From the NCBI RefSeq assembly GCF_014395225.1, contig NZ_CP060723.1, forward strand, positions 4,712,001-4,776,000: DNA of 64,000 nucleotides, in the 5' to 3' direction. Positions 16,862 to 26,649 of this stretch are shown here, in pieces. Within the stretch, counting starts at the first letter, position 1, and each line of letters begins with the position of its first letter. Source of the stretch: Pedobacter roseus (lineage in GTDB: Bacteria; Bacteroidota; Bacteroidia; Sphingobacteriales; Sphingobacteriaceae). A program made the translations under genes and the position numbers. The notes below the pieces were generated by a model. It ran no database searches. It was not told where the DNA came from and was given only the letters and a program-made list of their open reading frames with translations.

Positions 16862-19081
16862 ATGAATAAGTCCCTTTCTGCACAAGAAACAAAAAGATAT
16901 AGTTTAATCATCTGGAAATTATTGATCGGGGGAATTGCCCTGTTCGCCATTTTCATTTCGATGATCGGTTTGGGCCTTTTTGGAGCGCTACCTTCTTTCA
17001 GGGATATTGAACACCCAAAAAGTAATCAGGCATCAGAAATTATTGCTGAGGATGGTCGCCCGTTAGGTACCTATTTTGTTCAGAACAGATCGAACGTTAG
17101 CTATAAAGATATTTCAGAAAATGTAATCAATGGCTTAATTGCTACGGAAGATACCCGTTTTAAAGAGCACTCTGGTATCGATTTTAAACGTACTTTCTCT
17201 ATCATCGGTTACAATTTAATTGGCAAAAAACAGGGTGCCAGTACCATTACCCAACAATTAGCCAAAAACCTTTTCCCACGCGAATCGAACCTTAATTTTT
17301 TCTCTTTGGTGCTAACTAAATTTAAAGAGTGGATTGTTGCTGTTAAACTGGAACGTAACTACACCAAAGAAGAAATTATCACTATGTACTTAAATACGGT
17401 TGATTTTGGGAACCAGGCTTATGGTATTAAATCGGCAGCAAGGGTTTATTTCAATACTACGCCCGATAAACTGACTTTAACGCAGGCCGCAACTTTAGTG
17501 GGGATGCAAAAAGGAATTACCATGTATTCGCCAACCCGCCATCCTGAACGTTCCAGAGACCGCAGAAATACGGTAATGGCCATGATGGTTAAATCCGATC
17601 TTTTAACACAGCAACAATTTGATGAAGAGAAAGACAAACCTTTAAACCTGCATTTCAACGCGGCAACGGTTAATGATGGTATTGCACCTTATTTCCGTTC
17701 GGTATTGAAGAACGATATCAAAACCATTTTCCAGGAACAATCAATTACTAAACTGGATGGAACGCCATACGATTTAGACCGCGACGGCTTAAAAATTTAT
17801 ACCACCTTGAATTATGATATGCAGGTATATGCTGAGGAAGCCCAAAAGGAATACATGAAAGTGTTGCAGGCACAGTTTATCGCGAGCTGGAAAGGAAGAA
17901 ACCCGTTTAAAGATAAAACCTTGCAGATTGAGCAAGGTATTAAAAGATCTGATCGTTATAAATCATTAAAACTCGAAGGCAAATCGGATGAGGAAATTAC
18001 CAGCGATTTTAACACCAAAACAGAAATGACCATTTTTACCTGGAAAGGTAATATTGATACGGTAATGAAACCGATCGATTCTGTTCGTTACTACAAAATG
18101 CTTTTGCGTAATGCCATGATGACGATGGACCCGACCAATGGACACGTAAAAGCATGGGTGGGTGGAATTAATTATGAGCATTTTAAATACGATCAGGTTA
18201 AGATGGGAACCAGACAAGTAGGTTCGACCGCAAAACCATTTACTTATGCCGTAGCCATTGAAAACGGTTACTCTCCTTGCTATACCGTAGCCAATGTTCC
18301 GGTAACGATTGAAGGCTATGGAAAGCCATACATGCCTGGATCTTCCGGGAAACCACTACCTGGTAATATTACACTGCAAAAAGCACTAGCCTACTCGCAA
18401 AATTATGTTACCGCTTATTTAATGAAACAGGTTGGCCCGGTTGCCGTATCAGCATTGGCCACAAAAATGGGGATTCCCAATGTTCCGGCATATCCATCTA
18501 TTTGTTTGGGTACCTTTGATTCATCGATTTATAATATGGTAGGTGCTTACGGTGCTTTTGCTAATAAAGGAACTTATACCAAACCTATTTATTTATTGAA
18601 GGTTGAAGATAAAAATGGTGTAGTATTGTTTTCTCAAAAGGAAATACCAAAACCGGTAATGAGTGAAGAAGTGGCTTATGTAATGACGAGGATGCTTAAA
18701 GGAGTGGTAACCAACGGAACTGGATCGAGATTAAACTATAAATACAAAGTTAATGCTCCGATAGGTGGAAAAACAGGAACAACCCAAAATAACTCCGATG
18801 GTTGGTTTATGGCCATTACCCCTCAGTTGGTTACTGGAGTTTGGACAGGTTGTGAAGATAGGGCTTTCCATTTCATTAGCACCAGCCAGGGTGAGGGTGC
18901 AAACACTGCTTTACCAATTTTTGCAGGATTTATAAAAAGGGTATATGCCAATCCAGCTTTAAAAATCAGTCATGCTGATTTCGAAGCACCAAAATCGGGG
19001 GTTTCCATCACTTTCGATTGTAACCAATACCAACAACAGGAAGAAGGTACTAGTGAACTTGACGAGAAGTTGGGATTTTAA
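16862..19081 (+). CDS. Penicillin-binding protein 1A
   Basis: A 739-aa class A PBP that polymerises glycan strands and cross-links peptides at the inner membrane. One N-terminal helix (about residues 18-42) anchors it. The GT51 domain has ATEDTRFKEHSGIDF with the catalytic Glu, and GASTITQQLAKNLF. The transpeptidase has GSTAKPF (Ser of SxxK), YSQN (SxN) and GGKTGTT (KTG). Length is typical. It has its own promoter and a leader hairpin. Confidence 0.96.
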   Translation: MNKSLSAQETKRYSLIIWKLLIGGIALFAIFISMIGLGLFGALPSFRDIEHPKSNQASEIIAEDGRPLGTYFVQNRSNVSYKDISENVINGLIATEDTRFKEHSGIDFKRTFSIIGYNLIGKKQGASTITQQLAKNLFPRESNLNFFSLVLTKFKEWIVAVKLERNYTKEEIITMYLNTVDFGNQAYGIKSAARVYFNTTPDKLTLTQAATLVGMQKGITMYSPTRHPERSRDRRNTVMAMMVKSDLLTQQQFDEEKDKPLNLHFNAATVNDGIAPYFRSVLKNDIKTIFQEQSITKLDGTPYDLDRDGLKIYTTLNYDMQVYAEEAQKEYMKVLQAQFIASWKGRNPFKDKTLQIEQGIKRSDRYKSLKLEGKSDEEITSDFNTKTEMTIFTWKGNIDTVMKPIDSVRYYKMLLRNAMMTMDPTNGHVKAWVGGINYEHFKYDQVKMGTRQVGSTAKPFTYAVAIENGYSPCYTVANVPVTIEGYGKPYMPGSSGKPLPGNITLQKALAYSQNYVTAYLMKQVGPVAVSALATKMGIPNVPAYPSICLGTFDSSIYNMVGAYGAFANKGTYTKPIYLLKVEDKNGVVLFSQKEIPKPVMSEEVAYVMTRMLKGVVTNGTGSRLNYKYKVNAPIGGKTGTTQNNSDGWFMAITPQLVTGVWTGCEDRAFHFISTSQGEGANTALPIFAGFIKRVYANPALKISHADFEAPKSGVSITFDCNQYQQQEEGTSELDEKLGF

Positions 19082-19267
19082 CTATCAGGTTCTGTGTGAA
19101 GGATAGCAGTGGAATTCCTTTTGTTGCAATATTGAGCGCAGCCGAAACGCAACCAAAGATTATAACGTATGACCCGACCCTTTTTTCCGAACTTTTGGGC
19201 CGAGGGGCACGGCCAAATCATTATATAGCAAATCGGACCATTTAATCAACATTTTCCTCTCGAATCT

Positions 19268-19275
19268 TATTTTTG
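19268..19275 (+). promoter_or_regulatory. -7 box (TATTTTTG) of uvrC
   Basis: TATTTTTG ends six bases before the uvrC ATG at 19282. Transcription would begin at or next to the start codon, giving a leaderless or almost leaderless message. Confidence 0.55.
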
Positions 19276-19281
19276 TAAATA

Positions 19282-21084
19282 ATGAGCAGTTTCGACCATA
19301 AAACAGCATTAACCGCAATTCCACATAAACCCGGCGTTTACCAGTATTGGGATGCCGATGGAAAGCTAATGTACATTGGTAAAGCGAAAGACCTGCGCAA
19401 CCGTGTAGGATCATATTTTAATAGTGATAGAAACCAGTTTAATGGCAAAACAAGGGTATTGGTATCCAAGATTCGCAAAATTACCTTTACCATTGTTGAT
19501 ACGGAAATTGATGCCTGGCTATTGGAAAACAGTCTGATCAAAAAACATCAGCCAAAGTTTAACATCAATTTAAAAGACGATAAAACTTACCCATGGATTA
19601 TCGTTAAAAATGAGAACTTCCCTCGTATTTACTGGACGCGGAAGGTAATCAAAGATGGTTCAACCTATTTCGGCCCTTACGGCTCGATAGGCATGATGCA
19701 TACCATTTTGGATCTGATTAAAGAAACCTATCCATTACGTACCTGTAGTTTGCCCCTAACGGAGAAAAATATAGATGAAGGCAAATTTAAAGTCTGTCTC
19801 GAATACCAGATCGGTAACTGTAAAGGGCCTTGCCAAAATTACCAGACCGAAGCCGATTATGATAAAAATATAGGCGAAATCAAAGAAATCCTGAATGGTA
19901 AAATCGGAAACGTTATCCGTGATGTGAAAGGGGTTATTAAATCAGCTTCTGAAGATTTAAACTTTGAACTGGCACATCAATATGCCCGCAGGTTACAGGT
20001 TTTGGAAAAATACCAAAGCAAATCGACAGTTGTAAACAGCGCCATTACTAATGTAGATGTAGTAAGCATTGCTTCTGACGAACGTTATGCCTTCGTAAAT
20101 TACCTGAAGGTGATGAACGGAACCATTATCCAAACGCAGACCATTGAGGTTAAAAAGCAACTGGATGAGAGTGATGATGAAATTTTAACTTTAGCCATGC
20201 TGGAGTTCAGAACAAAATTTAACAGTACCTCAAAAGAAATCATCGTCCCTTTTGAACCTTCATTGGAAGATGAAAGTTTAAAATTCACCGTTCCAAAACT
20301 TGGCGAAAAGAAAAAACTGTTGGAGCTTTCGCAAAAGAACGTGTTGTTCTTTAAAAAAGAGAAACTCAATCAGTATGAGAAGCTGAATCCAGATTTACGC
20401 ACGGACCGGATTTTAACAACCATGCAGAAAGACCTGCGTTTAACCCAGCTTCCAAAACACATCGAATGTTTTGATAACTCCAACTTTCAGGGGAAATACC
20501 CGGTTTCGGCAATTGTGGTATTTAAAGATGCCAAACCATCAAAAAAAGACTATCGCCATTTTAATGTGAAAACCGTTGAAGGTCCAAACGATTTTGCGAC
20601 CATGGAAGAGGCTGTTTTCCGTCGTTACAGGCGCATGTTAGATGAAAACCAGACTTTGCCTCAACTTATCATTATTGATGGTGGTAAAGGCCAGCTTTCG
20701 TCGGCTGTGAAGAGCTTAAAGTTATTGGGTATAGAAAACAAAGTGACGGTAATCGGTATTGCTAAACGCCTTGAAGAACTGTTCTATCCGGGAGATTCCT
20801 ATCCATTATACCTGGATAAAAAATCAGAGACTTTAAAAATCATTCAACAGCTCCGTGATGAAGCCCACCGTTTTGGTATTACCTTTCACCGTAAAAAACG
20901 TGACCAGGGTACACTTAAAACAGAACTCGAGCAAATTGAAGGCATCGGCAAAACTACTGCTGATAAATTACTTACCCACTTTAAATCAGTTAAAAAGATA
21001 AAAGAAGCTACAGAAAATCAACTCGCTGAGGTATTGAATAAAAAGCAGGTAGTTACCCTTCTGGCTCATTTCAAAGAAGAATAA
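19282..21084 (+). CDS. uvrC: Excinuclease ABC subunit C
   Basis: UvrC makes both incisions around DNA damage after UvrAB recognition. Domains in the 600-aa protein: N-terminal GIY-YIG nuclease (KPGVYQYWDADGKLMYIGKA), Cys cluster (CLEYQIGNCKGPCQNY), UVR region, the RNase H-like 5' nuclease with ECFDNSNFQGKYPVSAIVVF and IIDGGKGQL, and C-terminal helix-hairpin-helix (EGIGKTTADKLL). Length is normal. The preceding 200-bp spacer holds a scrap of repeat (GAGCGCAGCCGAAA). Confidence 0.97.
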   Translation: MSSFDHKTALTAIPHKPGVYQYWDADGKLMYIGKAKDLRNRVGSYFNSDRNQFNGKTRVLVSKIRKITFTIVDTEIDAWLLENSLIKKHQPKFNINLKDDKTYPWIIVKNENFPRIYWTRKVIKDGSTYFGPYGSIGMMHTILDLIKETYPLRTCSLPLTEKNIDEGKFKVCLEYQIGNCKGPCQNYQTEADYDKNIGEIKEILNGKIGNVIRDVKGVIKSASEDLNFELAHQYARRLQVLEKYQSKSTVVNSAITNVDVVSIASDERYAFVNYLKVMNGTIIQTQTIEVKKQLDESDDEILTLAMLEFRTKFNSTSKEIIVPFEPSLEDESLKFTVPKLGEKKKLLELSQKNVLFFKKEKLNQYEKLNPDLRTDRILTTMQKDLRLTQLPKHIECFDNSNFQGKYPVSAIVVFKDAKPSKKDYRHFNVKTVEGPNDFATMEEAVFRRYRRMLDENQTLPQLIIIDGGKGQLSSAVKSLKLLGIENKVTVIGIAKRLEELFYPGDSYPLYLDKKSETLKIIQQLRDEAHRFGITFHRKKRDQGTLKTELEQIEGIGKTTADKLLTHFKSVKKIKEATENQLAEVLNKKQVVTLLAHFKEE

Positions 21085-21213
21085 ATTTGCTTGTAAGCAA
21101 TAACAGACGGCTCCGTAGAAATGTTAACACTTTATTAATCTTGAATTGGCATAAGTTGAAGACTTTTTGTATAAATTAGGGCATTGTTATACTAAACATC
21201 TATCCCTATTTAC

Positions 21214-21612
21214 ATGAATAACAACATCCTGGCCACCATTACAAAACTTTTATTGGGCGTATTGTATTTTACTGAATCTGAGAGTCCTTTTAAAGTGACT
21301 GATTGGGGCAAAATCAGACCAGCAGAACTATTGCAGAAAATTGCAATTGAATATCACGCTTCTCCCTCCAACATAAAACAAATAGATCAAATTGCCTTTT
21401 TCGAGCATCTTATTTCAAAAGTTGATCCATCCGATACCCCAATGGTCGAAAATGCTCAAAAAATAGCCACTTTACACACCTTTCTAAAACAAAACCTATC
21501 TAACATTTCAGTAATAAGAGTAGAGGGTGCCAGTAGAATCCCTGTGCTCATTACCGGCTATTTACCTGATGGCACCTGCCTGGTTCTTGAAACCTTTGCT
21601 GTAGAAACCTAA
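21214..21612 (+). CDS. NuiA-like nuclease inhibitor
   Basis: The 132-aa protein resembles the cyanobacterial nuclease A inhibitor: a helix leading to LYFTESESPFKVTDWG (NuiA has a SESEYPFEV counterpart), then IDQIAFFEHLI, a helix with IATLHTFLKQNL, and the end VLETFAVET (NuiA ends in VVET). NuiA binds and blocks NucA-type nucleases. No signal peptide is evident, so it should stay in the cytoplasm. The next gene, 32 bp downstream, encodes an exported nuclease of the very family NuiA targets, which supports the call strongly. Family assigned from memory of the sequence pattern. Confidence 0.8.
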   Translation: MNNNILATITKLLLGVLYFTESESPFKVTDWGKIRPAELLQKIAIEYHASPSNIKQIDQIAFFEHLISKVDPSDTPMVENAQKIATLHTFLKQNLSNISVIRVEGASRIPVLITGYLPDGTCLVLETFAVET

Positions 21613-21644
21613 TAATTCCCTATACATTAAATAATCCCAAAACA

Positions 21645-23018
21645 ATGAAAGCATTAAAAAAATTAAGCTTACTGGCAGTTTTATGCCTCGGCCTTGCCGC
21701 CTGTAAAAAAGAAAACCAAACACTTCCAGAAGCAAACCCCTTTGAGCAAAAATTAAACACCAAAGCAGTTACGGCAAGCGCACAGGCTGTAGCTGCTGGT
21801 TTTCCTGAAACTTTCGAATCAGGTACCAAGGGAAGTTACAGCACTGCATCAGTTACTTTAAGCAGTGGAAGCTGGACTCTTGACGATGCCTTAATCGGAA
21901 ATCTGACTGCGGATGCTAAGAATGGCAGTCAATCTGTACGTATCCGTAATACGGGTATATTAAGTATGAATTTTGATGTTAACGGAGCCGATGTAGTCAC
22001 CATTGCACACGCCAAATATGGTACAGATGCCAATAGTACCTGGCAACTTTGGTATTCTACAAACGGTGGTTCGAGCTGGCAACAAAGTGGCAGCACCATT
22101 ACGAGTAGTGCCACAACCTTATCTACTGCTACCTTTAACACCGCTATTTCTGGGAATGTACGTTTCCAGATTCGTAAAATCAGTGGAGGTACAGCGCGTA
22201 TCAATATCGATGATTTTAGCATTTCAACCGGAGGCGGCACAACCACCCCGCCAACAACAACCCCAGGCGATAACAGTCATCTCTTAATGGGTAACCCTAG
22301 CAACGCCGTTGCCAACACCTCTTATCCGGAAAATTACTTAATGGAACGTACTTATTATTCAAGCTCGTATAGTAAAAGCAGGGCTACCCCTAACTGGGTA
22401 AGCTGGCACATCGGATCTTCAGATTTAGGTTCAACCCCTCGTCAGGATGATTTTAGAGCTGACAATACTTTGCCTGCTGGCTGGTATCAGGTATCAAACA
22501 GCAGCTATTCCGGTTCAGGTTTCGATCGCGGACACAACTGTCCATCGGCTGATAGAACAGCTTCAGTTGCAGCCAACTCTTCTACCTTTTTAATGAGTAA
22601 TATGATGCCACAGGCACCAAATAACAACCAGGGACCATGGGCAGATTTGGAGAACTATACCCGTTCCTTAGTAACAGCAGGCAACGAAGTTTATGTAATC
22701 TGTGGTTCTTATGGTTCCGGTGGTACAGGAAGCAATGGAAGCATTACCTACACCATTGATAATGGCCGTGTTAACGTTCCATCCAATACCTGGAAAGTTA
22801 TAGTGGTATTGCCAAATGGTAATAACGATTTAAGCAGGATCACTTCATCAACAAGGGTAATTACGGTGAATATGCCAAATACCAATGGTTTAAACACCAA
22901 CTGGAAAACTTACCGAACTACCGTTAATGTAGTAGAATCTGCAACAGGTTACGATATTTTATCAAATGTACCTGCAGCGATACAGAATGTAATAGAAGCA
23001 GCAACTGATAATCAGTAG
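21645..23018 (+). CDS. Exported lipoprotein DNA/RNA non-specific endonuclease (NUC1)
   Basis: A 457-aa lipoprotein (LCLGLAACKKE, Cys at residue 20). Residues 55-195 form a beta-rich domain that looks like a jelly-roll binding module (WQLWYSTNGGSSW; INIDDFSIS). A Thr/Pro linker leads to the NUC1 domain: GFDRGHNCPSADR with the catalytic His at residue 297, then SNMMPQAPNNNQGPW, which supplies the metal-binding Asn. It should digest nucleic acids outside the cell for food or phosphate. Directly after the inhibitor gene, followed by a terminator: a two-gene unit. Confidence 0.9.
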   Translation: MKALKKLSLLAVLCLGLAACKKENQTLPEANPFEQKLNTKAVTASAQAVAAGFPETFESGTKGSYSTASVTLSSGSWTLDDALIGNLTADAKNGSQSVRIRNTGILSMNFDVNGADVVTIAHAKYGTDANSTWQLWYSTNGGSSWQQSGSTITSSATTLSTATFNTAISGNVRFQIRKISGGTARINIDDFSISTGGGTTTPPTTTPGDNSHLLMGNPSNAVANTSYPENYLMERTYYSSSYSKSRATPNWVSWHIGSSDLGSTPRQDDFRADNTLPAGWYQVSNSSYSGSGFDRGHNCPSADRTASVAANSSTFLMSNMMPQAPNNNQGPWADLENYTRSLVTAGNEVYVICGSYGSGGTGSNGSITYTIDNGRVNVPSNTWKVIVVLPNGNNDLSRITSSTRVITVNMPNTNGLNTNWKTYRTTVNVVESATGYDILSNVPAAIQNVIEAATDNQ

Positions 23019-23036
23019 GCCGACTTAATTCTTTAA

Positions 23037-23076
23037 TAAAAAGCGGTAATCCAATCTATGGATTACCGCTTTTTTG
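23037..23076 (+). terminator. Terminator after the nuclease gene
   Basis: AAGCGGTAATCCA (23041-23053) and TGGATTACCGCTT (23059-23071) pair perfectly over 13 bp, followed by a T-run. Confidence 0.9.
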
Positions 23077-23126
23077 TTGCTGTCTAATTGCTTTTACTCT
23101 GATAATATTACATATCTATTAAAGTG

Positions 23127-23255
23127 TCGTCATTCCCGCGCATACGCGAATCTCAAAACTGATTGCATTAATGATTATTCATCTTTTATTCAGAGGCGTT
23201 CACGCGAACTTCTTAGTTCCCAATCGACCCGAAGCTATCTGGTTGGGAATGACGA
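23127..23255. repeat. Dispersed inverted repeat, CGTCATT family
   Basis: TCGTCATTCCC (23127-23137) faces GGGAATGACGA (23245-23255), with interior pieces such as CCCGCGCATACGCGAATCTC and CGACCCGAAGCTATCTGG. Related pieces occur at 32332-32352, 59061-59099 and 60732-60832. Non-coding; an open frame of 63 codons over it is not believed. Confidence 0.7.
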
Positions 23256-23267
23256 ACCTACCTAAAC

Positions 23268-23301
23268 AAAAAAAGCTCCGATTTTCATCGGAGCTTTTTT
23301 T
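23268..23301 (-). terminator. Terminator of the gld operon
   Basis: AAAAGCTCCGAT (23271-23282) and ATCGGAGCTTTT (23287-23298) form a 12-bp stem with a 4-base loop; the T-run in minus orientation follows. It lies 7 bp past the gldN stop. Confidence 0.9.
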
Positions 23302-23307
23302 ATGAGA

Positions 23308-24219
23308 TTAATATTCCCAAAGACCTTGTTCGTAATCGAGTACAGATTTTTTAATCCTTTCTGATTCGTACAATCTCTCTTTAGGATTTGAAATAATATC
23401 CCTGATTTTGTTATCACCCGGATTAGATTCTTTAACAATATAGCTGCTGAATAAGCGACGGATAAAGAAATCGTCGAAGCTTAATGAAGATGCATCATTA
23501 TTCGTATTAACTAAACGTTTCTTAGTCAGAATCTCTCTTGCCTCTGGATAATATACCCAAAATACAGGCTGCCACTGTTTAGAAACTTCATTGTATTTTA
23601 ATGGTGCAATACCTACAATACGGGGTTCAAAAATAGAACGTTTAGTATCAAAGATCCAATCTTCCTTAATCCTGAATTTCAGGAATAACTCCGGGTTAAA
23701 ATCGTTAACAACTGTAGTAACCGTTCCGGTTTTATTGTTCGAAACCTCAGCAGTTCCTAAAGCCGATTTAGCAGCAGAATCTGCTGACATCGGGTTAAGA
23801 AAAGCGTCATCTTCATTCAGTGCACTATCAATAGGAGAATAAGCGGTTAACTCATCCTTTTTAATAGCAGCGATTAAAACGTCGATCAATCTCGATTTTG
23901 GTGATCTTAACGGCGAATTTACCGTATCGCGTAAATCAATTTCTCTCCAGATCCTTTTTGCGTAAAAAACATCCTCTTCTCTCACATCTGCCAAAGGAAC
24001 CATTTCAGTACTGTCAATGTCCTTACGGGCATAGAAACCATCTTTAGGTGGTACCTTAAGTTTCTTTTTAGCTGTTTTAACAGGAGCTTTCACCGTATCA
24101 ACTGCAGGAGCAGCAGCTACTGGTGCAGCTTTCTTTGGTGCTAACCTGGTCGGCTTTTTTTGTGCAAAAGCAAACGCGGTTACCAAAACTAAAATAGCAA
24201 TACTTAAAATCCTTTTCAT
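23308..24219 (-). CDS. gldN: Type IX secretion/gliding protein GldN
   Basis: The 303-aa periplasmic protein belongs to the GldN/PorN ring-and-core complex of type IX secretion. A Sec signal (ILVLVTAFAFAQ) precedes an Ala/Pro/Lys-rich linker (residues 25-60) and the GldN domain with KDGFYARKDI, YAKRIWREIDLRD and the C-terminal VLDYEQGLWEY end typical of the family. Last gene of gldKLMN; gldM ends 7 bp before its ATG. Terminator immediately after. Confidence 0.95.
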   Translation of the reverse strand: MKRILSIAILVLVTAFAFAQKKPTRLAPKKAAPVAAAPAVDTVKAPVKTAKKKLKVPPKDGFYARKDIDSTEMVPLADVREEDVFYAKRIWREIDLRDTVNSPLRSPKSRLIDVLIAAIKKDELTAYSPIDSALNEDDAFLNPMSADSAAKSALGTAEVSNNKTGTVTTVVNDFNPELFLKFRIKEDWIFDTKRSIFEPRIVGIAPLKYNEVSKQWQPVFWVYYPEAREILTKKRLVNTNNDASSLSFDDFFIRRLFSSYIVKESNPGDNKIRDIISNPKERLYESERIKKSVLDYEQGLWEY

Positions 24220-24226
24220 CTTCTTT

Positions 24227-25759
24227 TTATTTTACACTAAACGCTAATGAAGGCAAAATCTTTTGACGGCCATCAGGACCTACAGAAACAATATCTTCAA
24301 AAAACACCCTTGTTCCAGGCGTAATAGAGTTGATGGCACCTTTAACTGCACCAGCAAAACTTCCGCCGCTACCAGCAATGGTAACCGCATCAGAACGAGG
24401 TTTGATAATGGTTAATTTATAACGCTGTATCTTAAATTTAACATCGAAAGGAAAATCGTCCAAATCTGCTTCAATTTCTGATTCGCTCTTTAACTGCACC
24501 GAAGCAACATCACCCCCTGCACGGCCACCAACCTTGGCTACTGGTGTAGGAATACCTTTAACCCTAAATTTTTGTGAACCTAAACTTACGGTTTTGCCAG
24601 CATTACTTGCCGATACATTGATTAATACTTCTGAACCAACCAAACTACCAGGAACGTTAACAGTGAAGTTCCCATTACTACCCGACATTGAACCTCCCGA
24701 AATAGAAGCATGAACGCTTTCTAACGGGAAACCTGCTGCCGACACCGTAAATGGGTTTGGAATACCTGCATAAATTACATTCAGCTTTGTTGAAGAAACA
24801 GATGCTGAGGGTTTCGCCACCTGATAAGTTTGTGGCTGGGTTTTATATTCTTTAACCTGTCCATCAGTTTGACGAACACGGATAGTACCCACCCAGGTAA
24901 ACTGACCAACGCTACCCGTACCACCTGTGTACGTTCCCTTACCTTCTTTAACCGATAATTTACTTCCGTTAACGGTAATATCTGGAGTGGATCTCGAATC
25001 GCTGGCTGTTAAAAATACTTCAGCAGTATAAGGCTGACCTTGGATAACGTAAGAAGTAGGTGCTACTGCAACTGCCGCAAACTGATCTAAGTTAACCTGT
25101 GCTTTATCCATATTTCCAAACAATTTCTTAACTACTTCTGCTTCAGCATTTTTAGTATCTGTTTGCAATTTAGTTAAAATGGTCATCGCAGCAGTTAATG
25201 GCGTTCCCTCACCAAAGTAAGTTTCCTGCCAGTTGCCTTTTCTTTTTCTCGCAGGATCTTTAGCCTCAAGAGAAAATGCAACACCTGCCCTATCAGCCGG
25301 ATCCAATAAAGAAATTAATTTTTCGCGTGTTGCGTTAATTCTTTTCTTTAATTCGTCTGCTTTCTTTTGATTGATCATGATATTTTGAGCAATATCCTGA
25401 TTTGATCTATTTACCAGGTCGTCGGTTTCAGGGTCTATCCCATCACCTGCCTGAGTAAATTCCTTTTTGATACTTTCAATATAATTATTTAATTCATCAG
25501 CGGCCTTCTGTGCTTCCTTTGCCTTATCGTAAATAGGTTGTGCACGTGCCGGCTCCTCTTTCAACTTCGAGTTTTCGAAGGCAGAAAATAACTGATTAAT
25601 ACTTGTATTTACATTGTTTTTAGAAGTATCCAAACTATCGTTGATATTTTTGAATGCATCTAAAATGGTATCTGATACGTTTAAGGCGAGCATGGCCAAC
25701 AATACCAAATACATGATATTGATCATCCGCTGCCTTGTTGTTTCTTTTCCGCCTGCCAT
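24227..25759 (-). CDS. gldM: Type IX secretion/gliding motor protein GldM
   Basis: GldM (510 aa) with GldL is the proton-driven rotary motor of type IX secretion. It starts MAGGKETTRQRMINIMY, with the single N-terminal membrane helix (MYLVLLAMLALNVS), then a large periplasmic part with repeated beta domains (TADSRST-like; YAGIPNPFTVSAAGFP, about residues 330-345) and the C-terminal KIQRYKLTIIKPRSDA stretch. Length is normal for Bacteroidota. Between gldL (42 bp) and gldN. Confidence 0.96.
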   Translation of the reverse strand: MAGGKETTRQRMINIMYLVLLAMLALNVSDTILDAFKNINDSLDTSKNNVNTSINQLFSAFENSKLKEEPARAQPIYDKAKEAQKAADELNNYIESIKKEFTQAGDGIDPETDDLVNRSNQDIAQNIMINQKKADELKKRINATREKLISLLDPADRAGVAFSLEAKDPARKRKGNWQETYFGEGTPLTAAMTILTKLQTDTKNAEAEVVKKLFGNMDKAQVNLDQFAAVAVAPTSYVIQGQPYTAEVFLTASDSRSTPDITVNGSKLSVKEGKGTYTGGTGSVGQFTWVGTIRVRQTDGQVKEYKTQPQTYQVAKPSASVSSTKLNVIYAGIPNPFTVSAAGFPLESVHASISGGSMSGSNGNFTVNVPGSLVGSEVLINVSASNAGKTVSLGSQKFRVKGIPTPVAKVGGRAGGDVASVQLKSESEIEADLDDFPFDVKFKIQRYKLTIIKPRSDAVTIAGSGGSFAGAVKGAINSITPGTRVFFEDIVSVGPDGRQKILPSLAFSVK

Positions 25760-25801
25760 ATTTGATGTAGCTTTTTCTTTAAAAATTAAAAACTAAACAA
25801 A

Positions 25802-26608
25802 TTATACACGTGGGCTATTCATAGCCGATAACATATTACCGTAAATTGCATTAAGTGATGACAGGTTTTTAGCCAGTTTGTTCACCTCTTCTTTAAACTG
25901 TTTCGAATCTTCCATCGATTCGTTAAAGTTCTGCATGGTTAACGATAAGTTAGAATAAAATTTATTCATTGATTTTAAATGTGCGCTCGAATCCTGTAAC
26001 TCTAATTCGTAAACTGCATTTAAAGCGGATAAATTTTTAGCTAAATTGTTAACCTGATCGTGATAAGCCTGAGAATCAACACTGCTTTCGCCCATTGCTT
26101 TTAAATTAGCGGTAGCTTTTTCAAAAGATGCACTTAAGTTATCAAAACCAGCAGATGCTGTTTTAATTTTGCCAGTAAATTCGTTTGTAGCTGTAGAAGC
26201 ATCTGCAACATTAGAAATTGTTGCAACTTTATCACCAAACGTACGTAAACCTGTACCTAAACTTTCGATCAATTCAGGGCCGATTTTGGCATCTGATAAC
26301 ATTTTATCTAAAGCCGCTGTGTTTGGAGAAGCCACTGCAGCTACAGGTCTTGCTGATGCTGTTGGTAATTCCCCCTTAAAATCTTCTTTTAATTCTGGGT
26401 ATACTCTTTCCCATGCTGGTTCTGGTTCTGGTGGGAAAAATCCGGTTAAGAAGAATAAAAATGCTTCCACTCCTAGACCAAGCCCGATCATGTAGTTACC
26501 CACAATTCCACCAATGTGTAGAATTTTAAATAACGCTCCGATAATTACAATACTTGCTCCCCATGAAATCGCTACGTGTAACCAGCCTGGTTGTTTCTTT
26601 GCTGCCAT
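25802..26608 (-). CDS. gldL: Type IX secretion/gliding motor protein GldL
   Basis: The 268-aa inner-membrane partner of GldM. Two helices near the N-terminus (WLHVAISWGASIVIIGALFKILHI is the first; VGNYMIGLGLGVEAFLFFLTGF the second, with the functional Glu) are followed by PPEPEPAWERVYPEL and a long cytoplasmic coiled coil with repeated NNLAKNLSALNAVY / NKLAKNLSSLNAIY. The start MAAKKQPGW at 26608 is preferred to an upstream in-frame ATG, which would extend into the gldK end without helices that make sense. Confidence 0.95.
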   Translation of the reverse strand: MAAKKQPGWLHVAISWGASIVIIGALFKILHIGGIVGNYMIGLGLGVEAFLFFLTGFFPPEPEPAWERVYPELKEDFKGELPTASARPVAAVASPNTAALDKMLSDAKIGPELIESLGTGLRTFGDKVATISNVADASTATNEFTGKIKTASAGFDNLSASFEKATANLKAMGESSVDSQAYHDQVNNLAKNLSALNAVYELELQDSSAHLKSMNKFYSNLSLTMQNFNESMEDSKQFKEEVNKLAKNLSSLNAIYGNMLSAMNSPRV

Positions 26609-26649
26609 AAAATTTTGATGTTTTTCTTTAGTTTTTAGTTTGTTTGGTT

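Noticed and set aside
23074..23265. 63-codon frame after the nuclease terminator
   Set aside because: It starts inside the terminator loop region and runs through a dispersed inverted repeat; composition fits the repeat, not a protein.
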